Below are positions 15,672 through 22,841 of a stretch of 29,934 nt of DNA, in pieces. Each line of letters begins with the position of its first letter. The first letter of the stretch is position 1. Source of the stretch: Croceibacterium_A sp044506565. GTDB taxonomy: Bacteria > Pseudomonadota > Alphaproteobacteria > Sphingomonadales > Sphingomonadaceae. The notes under the pieces were generated by a model, which saw only the letters and a program-made list of their open reading frames with translations, made no database searches and was not told where the DNA came from. Where the stretch lies: assembly GCA_044506565.1 (NCBI GenBank), contig JBIQKN010000033.1:1-29934 (forward strand), written 5' to 3'. Made by a program: the position numbers and the translations under genes.

Positions 15672-16439
15672 ATGGCCGATGCCGATCCGAACCTGCGCGA
15701 CGCGCATACCGAGATGCCCTCGCTCGAAGGGCGCAAGGCCGTCATTACCGGCGGCACCACAGGGATCGGGCGCGCGACAGCCGTGCTGCTCGCGTCCGAA
15801 GGGGTAGAGATCTTTACCTGCGGGCGCGACGAGCGGCACCTTGCCGACGGGCTCGAACGGATCAACGAGGTTGGCAAGGGCTCGGGCATCAGCGTCGACC
15901 TGGCCGAGCGCGAGGGCCTCGAGCGGTTCTTCGCCGAGGCCGAGAAGGCGCTTGGCAGCTACGATATCGCGATCGTCAACGCCGCGGTGCCGGTCGACGG
16001 CGTTACCGACACCAGCGAGGAAGAGGCCTGGTACGCCGTCGCCACCGACTACACGGCCTACGTGATGAGCGTGTACAAGGCCGTGCAGCACATGAAGGAC
16101 AAGGGAGACCTGATCCTCGTCGGGTCGATGAGCGCGCACAGCCTCGGCGGAGGCTCATCGATCTACGCCGGGATGAAAAAGGGTATCCAAGGCTTTGCCG
16201 AGGCGCTGCACAAGGAACTCGGGACCAAGGGGATCAAGGTCGGGCTGGTCGAGCCGGGCCTGACCGGGGCCGATTTCCAGTACCCGGATATCCCGGCCGA
16301 CAAGCAGCGCGAGATGATCAATGCCGAGAAGATGCTGCGCGCCGAGGACATCGCCGTCGCGGTCCATTTCATGCTGACCCAGCCGCGCCGGGCGGTGGTC
16401 AACCAGATCTCCGTGACCCAGCGGGTGCGCGACGAGTGA
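15672..16439 (+). CDS. Short-chain dehydrogenase/reductase
   Basis: A 255-residue classical SDR. The NAD(P)-binding motif TGGTTGIG is at about 26-33 and the structural NAA at about 103-105. Catalytic Ser is 152 or 154 (VGSMS), Tyr165 and Lys169 (YAGMK), and the PG motif is in VEPGLTG. The final part (AVNQISVTQRVRDE, read as VVNQISV) is typical of the Fabg-like group. The substrate is unknown. AAGGAG at 15659-15664 precedes the ATG at 15672. The stop overlaps the GTG start of the GH130 gene (GTGA), so the two are likely a translationally coupled pair, perhaps acting on the same sugar or polyol. Confidence 0.88.
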   Translation: MADADPNLRDAHTEMPSLEGRKAVITGGTTGIGRATAVLLASEGVEIFTCGRDERHLADGLERINEVGKGSGISVDLAEREGLERFFAEAEKALGSYDIAIVNAAVPVDGVTDTSEEEAWYAVATDYTAYVMSVYKAVQHMKDKGDLILVGSMSAHSLGGGSSIYAGMKKGIQGFAEALHKELGTKGIKVGLVEPGLTGADFQYPDIPADKQREMINAEKMLRAEDIAVAVHFMLTQPRRAVVNQISVTQRVRDE

Positions 16440-17581
16440 GCTTCCCGGTCGACCGGCTGGTCCTGACACCGAACGACATCGATCTCTCACGCAGTCCGCT
16501 GGCGGGCTCGCTCGATTGCGAGACTTATGTGCTCGGGGTATTCAACCCGGGCATGACGCGGCTGCCGAACGGCAACCTGCTGCTGATGGTCCGCGTCGCC
16601 GAGGCCCTTCGCCAGCCGATCTTCGACGACGCGGTCCACGCGATTCGCTGGGATTCGAAAGCCGGTTACGTGGTCGATGGCTGGCCGCTCGAGCTGTGCG
16701 ACACCTCCGACCCGCGCAAGTTCCTGCTCCACGGCCACGGCTGGAAGATCATGGCGCTGACTTCGCTGTCGTGGCTGCTGCCGGTCGAAATGAGCCCCGA
16801 CGGGCTCGAGGTCGTGGCGATGCATTACGACAAGGCGATCGCGCCGGCCGGCACCTGGCAGTGCTACGGCCTCGAAGATGCACGGATCAGCCGTGTGAAC
16901 GGGCGCTACCTGATGACCACGTGCTCGGTCAGTCCCGAGCGGCACTCGACCACCCTCTACAGTTCCGACAATGGCCTCGACTGGACCTTCGAGGGGATCG
17001 TGCTCGATCACCAGAACAAGGACATGCTGATCTTCGAGGGGCTGATCGGCGGCCAGTACTGGGCGCAGACGCGGCCGCTCGGGCAACTGTTCTTCGCCTA
17101 CCCGCCGGGCAGCCCGTGGCATGCCGGGCCGTCGATCAACCACGCGACGAGCCCCGACGCGCTGCACTGGAGGCCGCACATCGAGCCGGCGATCCGGCCG
17201 CACGCGGGCACCGCGGCGACCGCGCGCATCGGCGGGGGCACGCCGCCGATCCTGACCGAAGTCGCCGGCAAGCGCGGGTGGCTGACGCTGTGGCACGGGG
17301 TCGAGCCGCACCAGATCGTCGGCAAGTACCGGACCTACTGGTCACTGCTCGACCCCGAGGAGCCGTGGAAGGTGCTGGCAACGAGCCACGAGCCGCTGCT
17401 CGAGGCCAATCCCGCGCTGACCGAGCCGATCGAGGAGCAGATGTACCTCGACAACGTGGTGTTCTCGACCGGGATCGCGGATGCGGGGGACCACTTCGTG
17501 GTGGCGAGCGGCGAGGCGGATCTGGCGTGCCGGGTCACGCATGTGCCGAAGGATGCGTTCGTGGCTTCGCAGGCCCGCTGA
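16436..17581 (+). CDS. Glycoside hydrolase family 130 protein
   Basis: A 381-residue five-bladed beta-propeller enzyme of the GH130 family, which includes beta-mannoside phosphorylases and beta-1,2-mannosidases. Signature segments: FNPGMTRLPNGNLLLMVRVAE; YGLEDARI with the likely general acid Asp148; GWLTLWHGVE preceded by GGGTPPIL; and YWSLLDPEEPWKVLATSHEPLL. No signal peptide is seen, so it is probably cytosolic, which favours a phosphorylase-type role, though I cannot decide between phosphorylase and hydrolase. The start is GTG at 16436, overlapping the SDR stop. It is placed between hisH and hisA and followed by palindromic repeats, suggesting insertion of an SDR-GH130 pair into the his cluster. 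Confidence 0.85.
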   Translation: MSFPVDRLVLTPNDIDLSRSPLAGSLDCETYVLGVFNPGMTRLPNGNLLLMVRVAEALRQPIFDDAVHAIRWDSKAGYVVDGWPLELCDTSDPRKFLLHGHGWKIMALTSLSWLLPVEMSPDGLEVVAMHYDKAIAPAGTWQCYGLEDARISRVNGRYLMTTCSVSPERHSTTLYSSDNGLDWTFEGIVLDHQNKDMLIFEGLIGGQYWAQTRPLGQLFFAYPPGSPWHAGPSINHATSPDALHWRPHIEPAIRPHAGTAATARIGGGTPPILTEVAGKRGWLTLWHGVEPHQIVGKYRTYWSLLDPEEPWKVLATSHEPLLEANPALTEPIEEQMYLDNVVFSTGIADAGDHFVVASGEADLACRVTHVPKDAFVASQAR

Positions 17582-17628
17582 GCTTTTCCCGGAGTGGGAG
17601 GGCCGCATATGCGCGCCTCCATTCCTTC

Positions 17629-17659
17629 TCGTCATCCTGAAAAATGTTCAGGATGACGA
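17629..17659. repeat. REP-like palindrome, 13-bp perfect stem (second copy)
   Basis: TCGTCATCCTGAA (17629-17641), loop AAATG, TTCAGGATGACGA (17647-17659). The arm is identical to that of the palindrome at 12618-12650 while the loop differs, as expected of a dispersed structural repeat. It lies 47 nt after the GH130 stop and may end its transcript. Confidence 0.85.
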
Positions 17660-17694
17660 ATAGAAGAAAGGGAGAGGAGCACACATGCGATTGC

Positions 17695-17713
17695 CCTCCC
17701 CTTGCAGGGGAGG
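17695..17713. repeat. Short palindrome in the hisA leader
   Basis: CCTCCCC (17695-17701), loop TTGCA, GGGGAGG (17707-17713), 26 nt before hisA. The 12-base right half TTGCAGGGGAGG recurs at 18598-18609, directly in front of hisF, where it supplies the ribosome-binding site. The two his genes thus share a repeat-derived leader segment. Confidence 0.6.
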
Positions 17714-17739
17714 AACTCCCGCACTACCGGCCCCCAGCG

Positions 17740-18468
17740 ATGATCGTGTTTCCTGCCATCGACCTCAAGGGAGGCCAGGTCGTGCGCCTGGCCGAAGGCG
17801 ACATGGAACGCGCCACCGTTTACGGCGACGATCCCGGAGCGCAGGCTCTGCTGTTCGCCGAGGCGGGCGCGCAGCACCTGCACGTGGTCGATCTCGACGG
17901 CAGCTTCGCGGGGCGGACCGAGAACCGCGAGGCGGTGGAAGCGATCGTCGCGGCGTTCCCCGGCTACGTCCAGCTCGGCGGCGGAATCCGCACGCCTGCG
18001 GCGGTCGAGGGGTGGTTCGAGCTCGGCGTCGCTCGCATCGTCATGGGCACCGCCGCGCTCAAGGATCCGCAGTTCGTCAAGGACATGGCCCGCGCCTTCG
18101 AAGGGGGGATCGTCGTCGCGGTCGACGCGCGCGACGGCATGGTCGCGACCGAGGGCTGGGCCGAAGTCTCCGACGTGCCGGTCGAGGACATGGCGCGGCG
18201 CTTCGAGGATGCCGGGGTCGCCAGCTTGTTGTTCACCGACATCGGCCGCGACGGCCTGCTCAAGGGCTGCAACGTCGACGCCACGGTCGACCTCGCGCGG
18301 CGCACCTCGCTGCCGGTGATCGCCAGCGGCGGCGTCAAGGGGCTCGACGACATCCGCATGCTGGCGATCCACGCCGACGAGGGAATCGAGGGCGTCATCA
18401 CCGGGCGCGCGCTCTACGACGGGCGGCTCGACCTGGCAGCCGCGATCCGCATGGCGGAGCGGTCATGA
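17740..18468 (+). CDS. hisA: Phosphoribosylformimino-AICAR ribotide isomerase
   Basis: A 242-residue (beta/alpha)8 barrel that isomerises ProFAR to PRFAR in histidine synthesis. The catalytic Asp8 is in FPAIDLKGGQVVRL and the second Asp lies in VAVDARDG. Phosphate-binding loops are QLGGGIRTP and VIASGGVKGLDDI, with FTDIGRDGLLKGCN in between. Length is typical. The only good start is the ATG at 17740. It is separated from hisF by 145 bp that contain a long hairpin repeat. Confidence 0.97.
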   Translation: MIVFPAIDLKGGQVVRLAEGDMERATVYGDDPGAQALLFAEAGAQHLHVVDLDGSFAGRTENREAVEAIVAAFPGYVQLGGGIRTPAAVEGWFELGVARIVMGTAALKDPQFVKDMARAFEGGIVVAVDARDGMVATEGWAEVSDVPVEDMARRFEDAGVASLLFTDIGRDGLLKGCNVDATVDLARRTSLPVIASGGVKGLDDIRMLAIHADEGIEGVITGRALYDGRLDLAAAIRMAERS

Positions 18469-18489
18469 CCCTCCCGCAGGCACGGCGCG

Positions 18490-18547
18490 AAAACAGGGAC
18501 AGTCCCTATTTTCGCCACGGCCCGAAAATTGGGACTGTCCCTGTTTT
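18490..18547. repeat. 58-nt near-perfect hairpin between hisA and hisF (RAYT/REP-like element)
   Basis: AAAACAGGGACAGTCCC (18490-18506) pairs exactly with GGGACTGTCCCTGTTTT (18531-18547). After one mismatch the inner arms ATTTTCG (18508-18514) and CGAAAAT (18523-18529) also pair, leaving an eight-base loop: about 24 of 25 pairs. The core GGGACAGTCCC is itself palindromic. Sequences of this type are, as I recall, found around REP-associated tyrosine transposase (Y1_Tnp) genes in many bacteria. No transposase gene is present here, so this would be a non-autonomous copy. A smaller hairpin (18554-18576, 7-bp stem) follows it. Confidence 0.85.
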
Positions 18548-18613
18548 TCCGAGGCGGATCGTGCCCCTCGATCCGCTTGCGGCTGGTTTCGCTTCGCTTG
18601 CAGGGGAGGGTGC

Positions 18614-19372
18614 ATGACGGTCCGCGTCCGCGTGATCCCCTGCCTCGACGTCGCCGACGGGCGGGTGGTCAAGGGCGTCAACTTCGTCGACCTCAAGGAT
18701 GCCGGCGACCCGGTCGAGCAGGCGCGCGCCTACGATGCCGCGGGCGCCGACGAGCTGTGCTTCCTCGACATCTCGGCGAGCCACGAGGGGCGCGGGACGC
18801 TGCTCGACGTGGTCCGGCGGACGGCCGAAGTGTGCTTCATGCCGCTGACCGTCGGCGGCGGAGTGCGTTCGGTCGACGACGCGCGCGCGCTGCTTCTGGC
18901 GGGCGCCGACAAGGTCGCGGTCAATTCCGCGGCCGTCGCGCGGCCCGAAGTCGTGGCGGAGGTTGCCGAGCGGTTCGGCAGCCAGTGCGTGGTCGCCTCG
19001 GTCGACGCGCGCTGGGTGCACGACCATTGGGAGATATTCACCCACGGCGGCCGGCGCGAGACCGGAATCGACGCGGTCGAGCACGCGATCCGGCTCGCCG
19101 AGCTCGGCGCCGGCGAGCTGCTGGTCACCTCGATGGACGGCGACGGCACGCAGCGCGGCTACGACCTCAAGCTCACGCGGACGATCGCCGACGCGGTGGG
19201 CGTGCCTGTCATCGCCAGCGGCGGCGTCGGGACGCTGCAGCATCTCGTCGAAGGGGTGACCGAGGGCCACGCGAGCGCGGTGCTGGCGGCCTCGATCTTC
19301 CACTTTGGCACGCACACGATCGCCGAAGCCCACGCCGCGCTGCGCGCGGCCGGGTTACCCGCGCGGGGCTGA
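18614..19372 (+). CDS. hisF: Imidazole glycerol phosphate synthase, cyclase subunit
   Basis: A 252-residue barrel homologous to HisA; with HisH it turns PRFAR plus ammonia into IGP and AICAR. Catalytic Asp12 is in IPCLDVADGRVVKGV, and the second acid is in SVDARW. Phosphate loops: LTVGGGVRSVDDA and VIASGGVGTLQHL. The middle SMDGDGTQRGYDL motif is specific for HisF. The Shine-Dalgarno (AGGGGAGGG) comes from the repeat-derived leader just before ATG 18614. Confidence 0.97.
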   Translation: MTVRVRVIPCLDVADGRVVKGVNFVDLKDAGDPVEQARAYDAAGADELCFLDISASHEGRGTLLDVVRRTAEVCFMPLTVGGGVRSVDDARALLLAGADKVAVNSAAVARPEVVAEVAERFGSQCVVASVDARWVHDHWEIFTHGGRRETGIDAVEHAIRLAELGAGELLVTSMDGDGTQRGYDLKLTRTIADAVGVPVIASGGVGTLQHLVEGVTEGHASAVLAASIFHFGTHTIAEAHAALRAAGLPARG

Positions 19373-19439
19373 GGGTCCCGGCTTGGGACGTTAACGCTTT
19401 GGCCGTTGCCTGGAGCGCGCGCGGGTCCATGACCCTCGC

Positions 19440-19634
19440 ATGCGCCCCCGACTCCTCGCCGCCCTCGTTGCCCTCGCGTCGGCGACACCGGCATGGGCGG
19501 CGAACGGCACCCAGGTTCCCGAAGGATCGCACCTGACGCTGTTCGCGCTCGGCCTGCTCGGGGTGATCGTCGGTCGCCGCGCCTCGATCAACGCCCAGCG
19601 TCGCGCCCGTCGCGAGGACCGCGACGCCGACTGA
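19440..19634 (+). CDS. Mini-protein: signal peptide plus PEP-CTERM-like tail
   Basis: A 64-residue protein. Residues 1-21 form a signal peptide with a clear AxA site (MRPRLLAALVALASATPAWA). After only a few residues (NGTQ) comes VPEGSHLTLFALGLLGVIVGRR, which has the order of a PEP-CTERM sorting signal: VPE motif, hydrophobic helix, Arg-rich end. A basic and acidic tail (ASINAQRRARREDRDAD) follows, longer than usual. The canonical motif is VPEP, here VPEG. It could be a minimal exosortase/archaeosortase-type substrate or simply a small double-membrane-anchored protein. It lies in the his block, 67 bp after hisF, and no Shine-Dalgarno is evident. No exosortase gene is in the window. Confidence 0.6.
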   Translation: MRPRLLAALVALASATPAWAANGTQVPEGSHLTLFALGLLGVIVGRRASINAQRRARREDRDAD

Positions 19635-19671
19635 CTTGACCCGCGCGCCGCGCTTGCCCATGCCCTCGCGC

Positions 19672-19986
19672 ATGGACACCCTCGCGCGCCTCGAACGCAC
19701 GATCGCCGAACGTCTCTCGGCCTCGCCCGAGGAGAGTTACATCGCCAGCCTCGCGCAGCGCGGGCTGCCGACGATCGCGCGCAAGCTCGGCGAGGAAGCG
19801 ACCGAGGCGGTCGTCGCTGCGTTGGCCGGCGACGAGGAAGAACTCGTCGGCGAGGCGGCCGACGTCCTGTTCCACTTGCTCGTGCTGCTGGCCAGGAAGG
19901 ACATCGCGCTCGATCGCGTGCTGGCCGAGCTCGAACGCCGCGAGGGGACGTCCGGCCTGGCCGAGAAGGCCGCGAGGAACGCCTGA
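19672..19986 (+). CDS. hisE: Phosphoribosyl-ATP pyrophosphohydrolase
   Basis: A 104-residue all-helical MazG-like enzyme, step 2 of histidine synthesis (PR-ATP to PR-AMP + PPi). Motifs: SPEESYIASLAQRG, IARKLGEEATEAVVAAL (the E-x-x-E metal-binding helix) and GEAADVLFHLLVLLA (the second acidic helix). Length is typical of monofunctional HisE. I chose the ATG at 19672 (MDTLARLERTIAERL); an ATG at 19660 and a TTG at 19636 are in frame but add residues outside the family. The stop overlaps the next start as TGATG. Confidence 0.95.
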   Translation: MDTLARLERTIAERLSASPEESYIASLAQRGLPTIARKLGEEATEAVVAALAGDEEELVGEAADVLFHLLVLLARKDIALDRVLAELERREGTSGLAEKAARNA

Positions 19987-20363
19987 TGCCCATCGACGCG
20001 ACGCTGCCCTACGACGATCAGAACGTGTTCGCGAAGATCCTTCGAGGGGAGATCCCGAAGAAGACCGTCTACGAGGACGAGTGGGCGCTGGCGTTCCACG
20101 ACATCGCCCCGCAGGCGCCGGTGCACATCCTGGTGATTCCCAAGGGCGCCTACGTCAGCTGGGACGATTTCTCGGCCCGCGCCTCGGCCGAGGAGATCGC
20201 CGGGTTCGTGCGTGCGGTCGGCCACGTGGCGCGCGAGCAGGGGCTCGTCGCGCCCGGCTACCGGCTGCTCGCCAACACCGGCGCGCACGGGGGACAGGAA
20301 GTGCCGCACCTGCACGTGCACTTGTTCGGCGGCCGGGCATTGGGACCAATGATCGCACGTTAG
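19986..20363 (+). CDS. HIT family nucleotide-binding protein (HinT-like)
   Basis: A 125-residue histidine triad protein. It begins DDQNVFAKILRGEIPKKTVYEDE, and the triad motif HLHVHLFGG is near the end (VPHLHVHLFGGRALGPMI), as in HinT, which hydrolyses purine nucleoside phosphoramidates and similar conjugates. The ATG overlaps the last base of the hisE stop, indicating coupling. The hisE-HIT pairing is, as I recall, common in alphaproteobacteria. Physiological substrate here is unknown. Confidence 0.93.
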   Translation: MPIDATLPYDDQNVFAKILRGEIPKKTVYEDEWALAFHDIAPQAPVHILVIPKGAYVSWDDFSARASAEEIAGFVRAVGHVAREQGLVAPGYRLLANTGAHGGQEVPHLHVHLFGGRALGPMIAR

Positions 20364-20451
20364 GCACGGTTCGTCGCAGAAAGCTGGCGAACGGGTGAGA
20401 TGCCAAACGGCGCTTGCCAGCCGAGTCGGGGCATGGCTAAAGCCTGCGAAG

Positions 20452-20916
20452 ATGACGGACGCGCCCGCCCTCCTTCCCCCGACAGGGGTGTTTCAAGGCC
20501 CGCTCCACCTGTTTCCGGTCCGGGTCTACTACGAGGACACCGACCTGACCGGCCTCGTCTATCACGCGAACTACCTGCGCTGGTTCGAGCGCGCCCGCTC
20601 CGACATGCTGCGCCTGCTCGGGATCGACCAGCGCGCGGCCGTCGAGGCGGGCGAAGGGAACTACGCGGTCGCCGAAGTGTACATCCGCTACATCGCACCC
20701 GCGCGGCTCGACGACGCGCTGGTCGTCGCCAGCGAGGCGACGGAGCTGCGCTCGGCGAGCGTACGCCTGACCCAGCGCGCGCTGCGCGACGGGAACCTGC
20801 TGGCCGAAGCATCCGTTCGGGTGGGATTCATCTCGCCTGAGGGACGACCGCGACGACAACCTGCCGCCTGGCGCGCCGCCTTCGACAAGCTCCACTCTGC
20901 GAAAGACGCTGCATGA
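20452..20916 (+). CDS. ybgC: YbgC-type acyl-CoA thioesterase of the tol-pal cluster
   Basis: A 154-residue hot-dog-fold thioesterase. The signature PVRVYYEDTDLTGLVYHANYLRWFERAR contains the active-site Asp and His (YxDTDxxGxVYHxNYLxxFE). It lies first in the tol-pal cluster, the standard position of ybgC. The start chosen is ATG at 20452; the in-frame stretch back to 20395 has no conserved residues. The stop overlaps the tolQ start as ATGA. The reaction is hydrolysis of acyl-CoA or acyl-ACP thioesters; its link to Tol-Pal is genomic and still unexplained. Confidence 0.93.
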   Translation: MTDAPALLPPTGVFQGPLHLFPVRVYYEDTDLTGLVYHANYLRWFERARSDMLRLLGIDQRAAVEAGEGNYAVAEVYIRYIAPARLDDALVVASEATELRSASVRLTQRALRDGNLLAEASVRVGFISPEGRPRRQPAAWRAAFDKLHSAKDAA

Positions 20917-21611
20917 TCCTCAATTCCGCCGCTTCCACGATGACGCCGACCCGGCTCGACCCGCTCCAGCTGTTCCTCGACGCGGACATCGTCGTCCAGG
21001 TGGTGATCGTCGGTCTCGTGCTTGCCAGTATCTGGGTGTGGACGATCATCGTCTCGTTCTCGCTGCGCATGGGCCGCGTCCGGCGCAAGAGCATCGCGTT
21101 CGAGGAAGATTTCTGGGAGGTCGACCAGCCCGAGACGCTGGTCGCCGGGCGCCGTTCGCCCGACAATCCTTCGGCCCGGGTCGCGGCCGCGGGCCTCGCC
21201 GAGCTGCGTGCCTCGACCAAGGACGGGCTGCGCGACCGTGTCGGCGCGCGTGAGCGGATAGCGCTGGCGATGGAAGGGCAGGTGGCGAGCGAGGCCGATG
21301 CGCTGGCCCAGCGGCTCAACTTCCTCGCCACGACCGGGGCCGTGGCGCCGTTCGTCGGCCTGTTCGGTACCGTCTGGGGGATCATGAACTCGTTCTTCCA
21401 GATTGGCATGCAGCAGAATTCGTCGCTGGCCGTCGTCGCGCCGGGCATTTCCGAGGCGCTGTTCGCGACCGCAATCGGGCTGTTCGCGGCGATCCCGGCA
21501 GTGATCGCCTACAACCGCTTCAGCCACCGGGTGAACGCCTACGAGGCGCATCTCAGGCGCTTCGCCGACAAGGTGCAGGCCCAGGTCGGCCGCGAGATGG
21601 AGCGGTCCTAG
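20913..21611 (+). CDS. tolQ: Tol-Pal system inner-membrane proton channel subunit TolQ
   Basis: A 232-residue MotA/TolQ/ExbB family protein. TM1 is at about 28-48 (VVQVVIVGLVLASIWVWTIIV), TM2 at about 140-160 (LATTGAVAPFVGLFGTVWGIMNSF) and TM3 at about 175-200 (ISEALFATAIGLFAAIPAVIAYN). The cytoplasmic loop lies between TM1 and TM2. With TolR it forms the proton-motive-force motor that drives outer-membrane constriction at division. The ATG overlaps the ybgC stop; tolR follows two bases after the stop. Confidence 0.97.
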   Translation: MILNSAASTMTPTRLDPLQLFLDADIVVQVVIVGLVLASIWVWTIIVSFSLRMGRVRRKSIAFEEDFWEVDQPETLVAGRRSPDNPSARVAAAGLAELRASTKDGLRDRVGARERIALAMEGQVASEADALAQRLNFLATTGAVAPFVGLFGTVWGIMNSFFQIGMQQNSSLAVVAPGISEALFATAIGLFAAIPAVIAYNRFSHRVNAYEAHLRRFADKVQAQVGREMERS

Positions 21612-21613
21612 CC

Positions 21614-22063
<450 letters not shown>

Positions 22064-22074
22064 CGGGAACGACG

Positions 22075-22839
22075 ATGGCTTCGCTCGCCCACTTCTCGCG
22101 CGAAGAGCGTCTCGGCCTCGGCATTGCCGCCGCGGCACACGTCGCGCTTGTCGCCGCGCTGGTGTGGCAGGTGCGCGACGATCCCACGGCGTTGCCGATC
22201 CCGGAGCGGATGACGGTGAGCCTCGCGGACGAGGTGAGCCTCGAATCGACGGCACCTGATCCTGCAGCGGAGCCGGCCGCGGCAACCGCTCCGGTGCTTG
22301 CGCCGGAGCCGGAACCGGCTCCCGAGCCGGTCCGTGAACGTGTCCGCCCGGCGCCGCGGGAGACGGTCGCGCAAAGGCCAAACCCGCAGCCGTCCCGGCG
22401 GGCCACCCCTAGCCCGACCCCGAGCCCATCTCCCAGCCGACAGGCCGGTGGAACCCGGCTGGGCGAAGATTTCCTCGAGGGTGTCGGTACCAACCGGAGG
22501 GGCGGAACGCCGGCCGCGACATTCGGTCCCGCCGAGCAGGCCAGCCTGGCGCAGGCGATAAACCGCCAGCTCAAGCCGCACTGGAGTGCCCCGTCGGGCG
22601 TCGATGCGGAGAAGCTGATCACGGTACTCAGGTGGGAACTGAACCCCGACGGCAGTCTCAAGGGGCGGCCGGAAGTGGTCAGCCAATCGGGCATCACCGA
22701 TTCCAACCGGCCGCAGGCCGCGCTTCACGCCGAGCGGGCGATCCGGGCGGTGCAGCTGGCGGCGCCGTTCGACTTGCCCGAAGAATTCTACGATAGATGG
22801 AGGCGCATCCGGGAATGGCGCTTCGACAGGAGACTTTGA
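22075..22839 (+). CDS. tolA: TolA-like energy transducer of the Tol-Pal system
   Basis: A 254-residue TolA/TonB-type protein. A single N-terminal TM (about 13-32, LGLGIAAAAHVALVAALVWQV) is followed by a long linker rich in Pro, Glu, Ala, Arg and Ser (about 60-140, including TPSPTPSPSPS). The C-terminal domain (about 158-250) has SLAQAINRQLKPHWSAPSG and LITVLRWELNPDGSLKG, the TolA-C pattern that contacts TolB/Pal. The linker is Pro-rich and short instead of the long Ala/Lys-rich helix of enterobacterial TolA, as in many alphaproteobacteria. I start at ATG 22075; upstream codons overlap tolR. Confidence 0.9.
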   Translation: MASLAHFSREERLGLGIAAAAHVALVAALVWQVRDDPTALPIPERMTVSLADEVSLESTAPDPAAEPAAATAPVLAPEPEPAPEPVRERVRPAPRETVAQRPNPQPSRRATPSPTPSPSPSRQAGGTRLGEDFLEGVGTNRRGGTPAATFGPAEQASLAQAINRQLKPHWSAPSGVDAEKLITVLRWELNPDGSLKGRPEVVSQSGITDSNRPQAALHAERAIRAVQLAAPFDLPEEFYDRWRRIREWRFDRRL

Positions 22840-22841
22840 CC

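Noticed and set aside
19636..19671. TTG at 19636 or ATG at 19660 as hisE start
   Set aside because: They add residues (TRAPRLPMPSR) outside the HisE family and have no Shine-Dalgarno; ATG 19672 gives the family-like N-terminus.
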